From assembly GCF_012584445.1 (NCBI RefSeq), contig NZ_JABAHI010000006.1, positions 248,001-312,000 of the forward strand: 64,000 nt of DNA. The letters run 5' to 3'. The notes under the pieces were generated by a model that saw only the letters and a list, made by a program, of their open reading frames with translations, had not been told where the DNA came from and made no database searches. The DNA is from Olsenella sp. KGMB02461. Its GTDB lineage: Bacteria > Actinomycetota > Coriobacteriia > Coriobacteriales > Atopobiaceae. Shown here piece by piece: positions 61,826 through 64,000 of the stretch. The stretch's first letter is position 1. Each line of letters starts with the position of its first letter. The position numbers were made by a program, and so were the translations under genes.

Positions 61826-61833
61826 GGAGATTT

Positions 61834-62481
61834 ATGGCCATTGGCACATCTGCGCTGTTCTCAGGTATCGCGCCCGGCGACTTGGAGCGCATGCTCCCCT
61901 GCCTCAACGCCCGGGAGAAAACCTGCCAGCGCGGCCAGTATTTACTGCACGCAGGTCAAACCACCAACGCGCTGGGCGTGGTTTTGGAGGGGCGCCTGCG
62001 CGTGGAAGTCGCTGACGCCTGGGGCAACGTGAACATCCTTCAAACCTGCGAGGCGGGCGAGATCTTTGCCCCTGGATACGCCTGCATGCCCGGAGAGGCG
62101 CTAGACATCGATGTCGTGGCAGATACGAATGCTAAAGTCGTATTCCTTGAAGCCGAGAAAATCATCCATCCCTGCCCGCACCAATGCGCGTGTCATATCA
62201 CTATTGCAAGCAATTTGATGCGCGCGTTGGCCAGACGTAATTTAGAGATGAATCGACGCGCCATGGTCACCACGCCAAAGACCGTCCGCGGCAAGATTTT
62301 GGCCTATCTCTCACAGGTGCAAAAGACTGCTGGCACTCAGAGCTTCGAGATTCCCTATAGCCAAACCAAACTCGCTGCCTATTTGGGCGTCGATCGCTCT
62401 ACCCTCTCGGCCGAGCTGGGACGCCTGCGCAGGGAGGGAGTCATCGACTACAAGGGGACTCGGTATACGCTGAATGCCTAG
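61834..62481 (+). CDS. Crp/Fnr family regulator, probable HcpR-type
   Basis: 215 residues: cyclic-nucleotide-like sensor domain (about 8-120), long dimer helix, then a Crp helix-turn-helix (about 165-210, YSQTKLAAYLGVDRSTLSAELGRLRREG). The sensor carries cysteines in HPCPHQCACH. These could hold heme or an Fe-S cluster, but their role is inference. Divergent from hcp. AGAGGAG precedes the ATG. Confidence 0.88.
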   Translation: MAIGTSALFSGIAPGDLERMLPCLNAREKTCQRGQYLLHAGQTTNALGVVLEGRLRVEVADAWGNVNILQTCEAGEIFAPGYACMPGEALDIDVVADTNAKVVFLEAEKIIHPCPHQCACHITIASNLMRALARRNLEMNRRAMVTTPKTVRGKILAYLSQVQKTAGTQSFEIPYSQTKLAAYLGVDRSTLSAELGRLRREGVIDYKGTRYTLNA

Positions 62482-62513
62482 GTTATGAACGCAGACAGAA
62501 AGAGGCCATCATC

Positions 62514-62840
62514 ATGGATTTTGCGCAGGCTATCGCCAATCAGATCGCAGGCTTTGAGAAATCCAAAGCGCAAGGTTCCTCAGATTTTGATGCTTGGGAC
62601 CAAGCGGCTGTCGACTATCTCGCCGCCCTTACGCAGAAACTTGATCAGGGCGTCCAGCCCTCAGAGATCTATCAGCAGCTTCAGCGTGATCTGCCCACAC
62701 TCAAAGAACAGGTCGAAAAAGAGGAAGCGCTCCCCACCTTTGATTGGTATGACGATCACTACCACTTGAAGATCGCTTCGGGAAGGCTGCAGGCTTGCAA
62801 GAAAGCCATCGCCTTGTTTGAAGCAGACTTCGCTAAGTAA
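62514..62840 (+). CDS. Small acidic helical protein, unknown
   Basis: 108 residues, mostly helical and acidic ([40 protein letters not shown]). No signal peptide, membrane segment or known motif. GAAAGAGG lies ahead of the ATG. It starts 32 bases after the regulator stop, so it may be cotranscribed with it. Confidence 0.7.
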   Translation: MDFAQAIANQIAGFEKSKAQGSSDFDAWDQAAVDYLAALTQKLDQGVQPSEIYQQLQRDLPTLKEQVEKEEALPTFDWYDDHYHLKIASGRLQACKKAIALFEADFAK

Positions 62841-62904
62841 CGCCACGTCTCTTCAATGGGAAGAATCCTGCGCGAGACGCACCGGAGAAAGCAGGGGTCG
62901 AGTC

Positions 62905-64000
62905 ATGCCCAATCCTAAAGATGCCTATGTGGAGCCCAAGGACATCGAAGTGCGCGGGGCCCGCGTTCATAACCTCAAGAACATCGACGTCGATGTGCCC
63001 TTGCACTGTCTGGTGGGCATCGCCGGCGTCTCTGGGTCCGGAAAAAGCTCTTTGGCCTTGGGCGTGCTCTATGCGGAGGGTTCGCGCCGCTACCTTGAGG
63101 CCCTCTCTACCTACACCCGACGCCGTATTGGGCAAACCACCCGCGCCCAGGTGGACGAGGTGCTCCACGTACCTGCGGCCATCGCCTTGCGCCAGCGCCC
63201 TGGCATTCCCGACGTGCATTCCACCTTTGGCACCTCCACTGAGCTGCTCAACTACCTGCGCCTCATGTTCTCCCGGCTGGCGAGCCACGTATGCCCCAAC
63301 GGCCATCATGTGCCGCCCACTCTGAATGTGGCTGCCGAGAAACCCATCACCTGCCCCACCTGCGGCGCCAAGTTCTATGGACCCGGCGCTGAGGATCTTG
63401 CGTTTAACAGTACGGGAGCCTGTCCTACCTGCGGCGGAACCGGCGTGGTGCGCACGGTAGATGAATCCACGCTGATCGCCGATCCCGACCTTTCGCTGGA
63501 AGACGGCGCCGTTGCCCCCTGGCGCCAGCTTATGTGGTCTTTGCTGCCCCAGGTGGCAAAAGAGATGGGCGTGCGCATCGATGTGCCCTACAAAGACCTC
63601 ACCGCCCACGAGAAGGACATCGTGCTCCACGGCCCCATGGAGAAGAAGCACATCCTCTACGTTCCCAAAAACAAGTCCCACGCCACAGAGCTGGACTTCA
63701 CTTACTACAGCGCGACCAACACCGTCAAAAACGCCCTGGCCAAGGTGAAAGACGACAAGGGCCTCGCCCGAGTCTCGAAGTTCTTGAAGTCAGAGGTATG
63801 CCCCGACTGCCATGGGACGCGTTTATCGGCAAAGGCAAGGTCCAGCACCATCGAAGGCATCAATTTGGCGCAAGCCACCGCTATGACGCTGGACGAGCTG
63901 CGCGACTGGCTGCCCACCGTGACACCCAGCCTTCCTGTCGACATGCAGCCTATGGCGAAATCCATCATCGCCGAAACCACCGAGCCCATCCAGCGCCTAG
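62905..64000 (+). CDS. UvrA-like excinuclease ATPase, 3' end outside window
   Basis: The first 365 residues are present. [18 protein letters not shown] is the UvrA opening; Walker [11 protein letters not shown] at 41-50; [20 protein letters not shown]; zinc-type cysteines in [16 protein letters not shown] and CPDCHG. The stretch after Walker A lacks the long UvrB-binding insertion of housekeeping UvrA, so it is probably the paralogous UvrA2 type linked to drug resistance or DNA binding. The end, including the second ATPase half, is beyond 64000. ATG 62905 follows AGGGG. Confidence 0.85.
   Translation, partial: MPNPKDAYVEPKDIEVRGARVHNLKNIDVDVPLHCLVGIAGVSGSGKSSLALGVLYAEGSRRYLEALSTYTRRRIGQTTRAQVDEVLHVPAAIALRQRPGIPDVHSTFGTSTELLNYLRLMFSRLASHVCPNGHHVPPTLNVAAEKPITCPTCGAKFYGPGAEDLAFNSTGACPTCGGTGVVRTVDESTLIADPDLSLEDGAVAPWRQLMWSLLPQVAKEMGVRIDVPYKDLTAHEKDIVLHGPMEKKHILYVPKNKSHATELDFTYYSATNTVKNALAKVKDDKGLARVSKFLKSEVCPDCHGTRLSAKARSSTIEGINLAQATAMTLDELRDWLPTVTPSLPVDMQPMAKSIIAETTEPIQRL

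Noticed and set aside
1-64000. TGCCGAKAA as a Chi or KOPS sequence
   Set aside because: Such motifs are strongly skewed to one strand of a replichore; here 18 copies are on each strand. Not fully excluded because the window could span a replication turning point.

Overview
The window is 64 kb of high-GC bacterial chromosome. Genes sit on both strands, mostly in short operons behind clear AGGAGG-type ribosome binding sites. The gene content points to a host-associated actinobacterium of the class Coriobacteriia (Olsenella/Atopobium-like): giant LPxTG-like surface adhesins, a cell-wall-binding transglutaminase-like protein, C69 dipeptidase, oleate hydratase, hybrid-cluster protein and a LytR-CpsA-Psr protein. 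This assignment is by gene content only. No rRNA, tRNA, transposase, phage or CRISPR array was seen.

Layout. 1-2.6 kb: a MetN-like ATPase with a long structured leader, and an LCP wall ligase. 2.8-7.8 kb: a giant C-type-lectin adhesin broken by one in-frame TGA. 8-15 kb: an eight-gene minus-strand operon (ascorbate-family PTS IIA, IIB and IIC, three different pyruvate-type aldolases, an SIS isomerase and a small membrane protein) with a divergent DeoR regulator. 15-18.5 kb: methionine aminopeptidase in an operon with a polar amino-acid ABC importer. 18.8-25 kb: transglutaminase/wall-repeat protein, nitroreductase, an ADP-ribosylation pair (Zn-macrodomain plus SirTM sirtuin with an amber codon), an unknown gene pair and a possible ADP-ribosylglycohydrolase relic. 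25-33 kb: MerR/TipAS and LytTR regulators, DUF3021, a Na+/H+ antiporter, GNAT, WYL and GyrI-like proteins, and an SDR.

33-47 kb: a second giant lectin adhesin in inverted orientation, an S10 carboxypeptidase, oleate hydratase, a lipoprotein, DUF1893 and a third surface protein. 47-56.3 kb: DNA glycosylase, TetR, GNAT, C69 dipeptidase, MsrAB, nitroreductase and HIRAN, interspersed with gene remnants (SDR tail, AKR tail, a Tat signal peptide, the first third of nadA, a DUF4143 tail). 56.3-64 kb: XRE regulator, MFS exporter, SnoaL/HxlR pair, a repeat-rich convergent gap, hcp with a divergent Crp-type regulator, and the start of a UvrA-like ATPase.

The most unusual signal is not a gene. The 9-mer TGCCGAGAA and its sister TGCCGATAA occur at least 36 times on both strands, in genes and in gaps, about one per 1.8 kb. 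This looks like a DNA-uptake-type or other genome-architecture word. The two lectin adhesins carry different canonical sugar-specificity triplets (EPN and QPD), which suggests they bind different host glycans.
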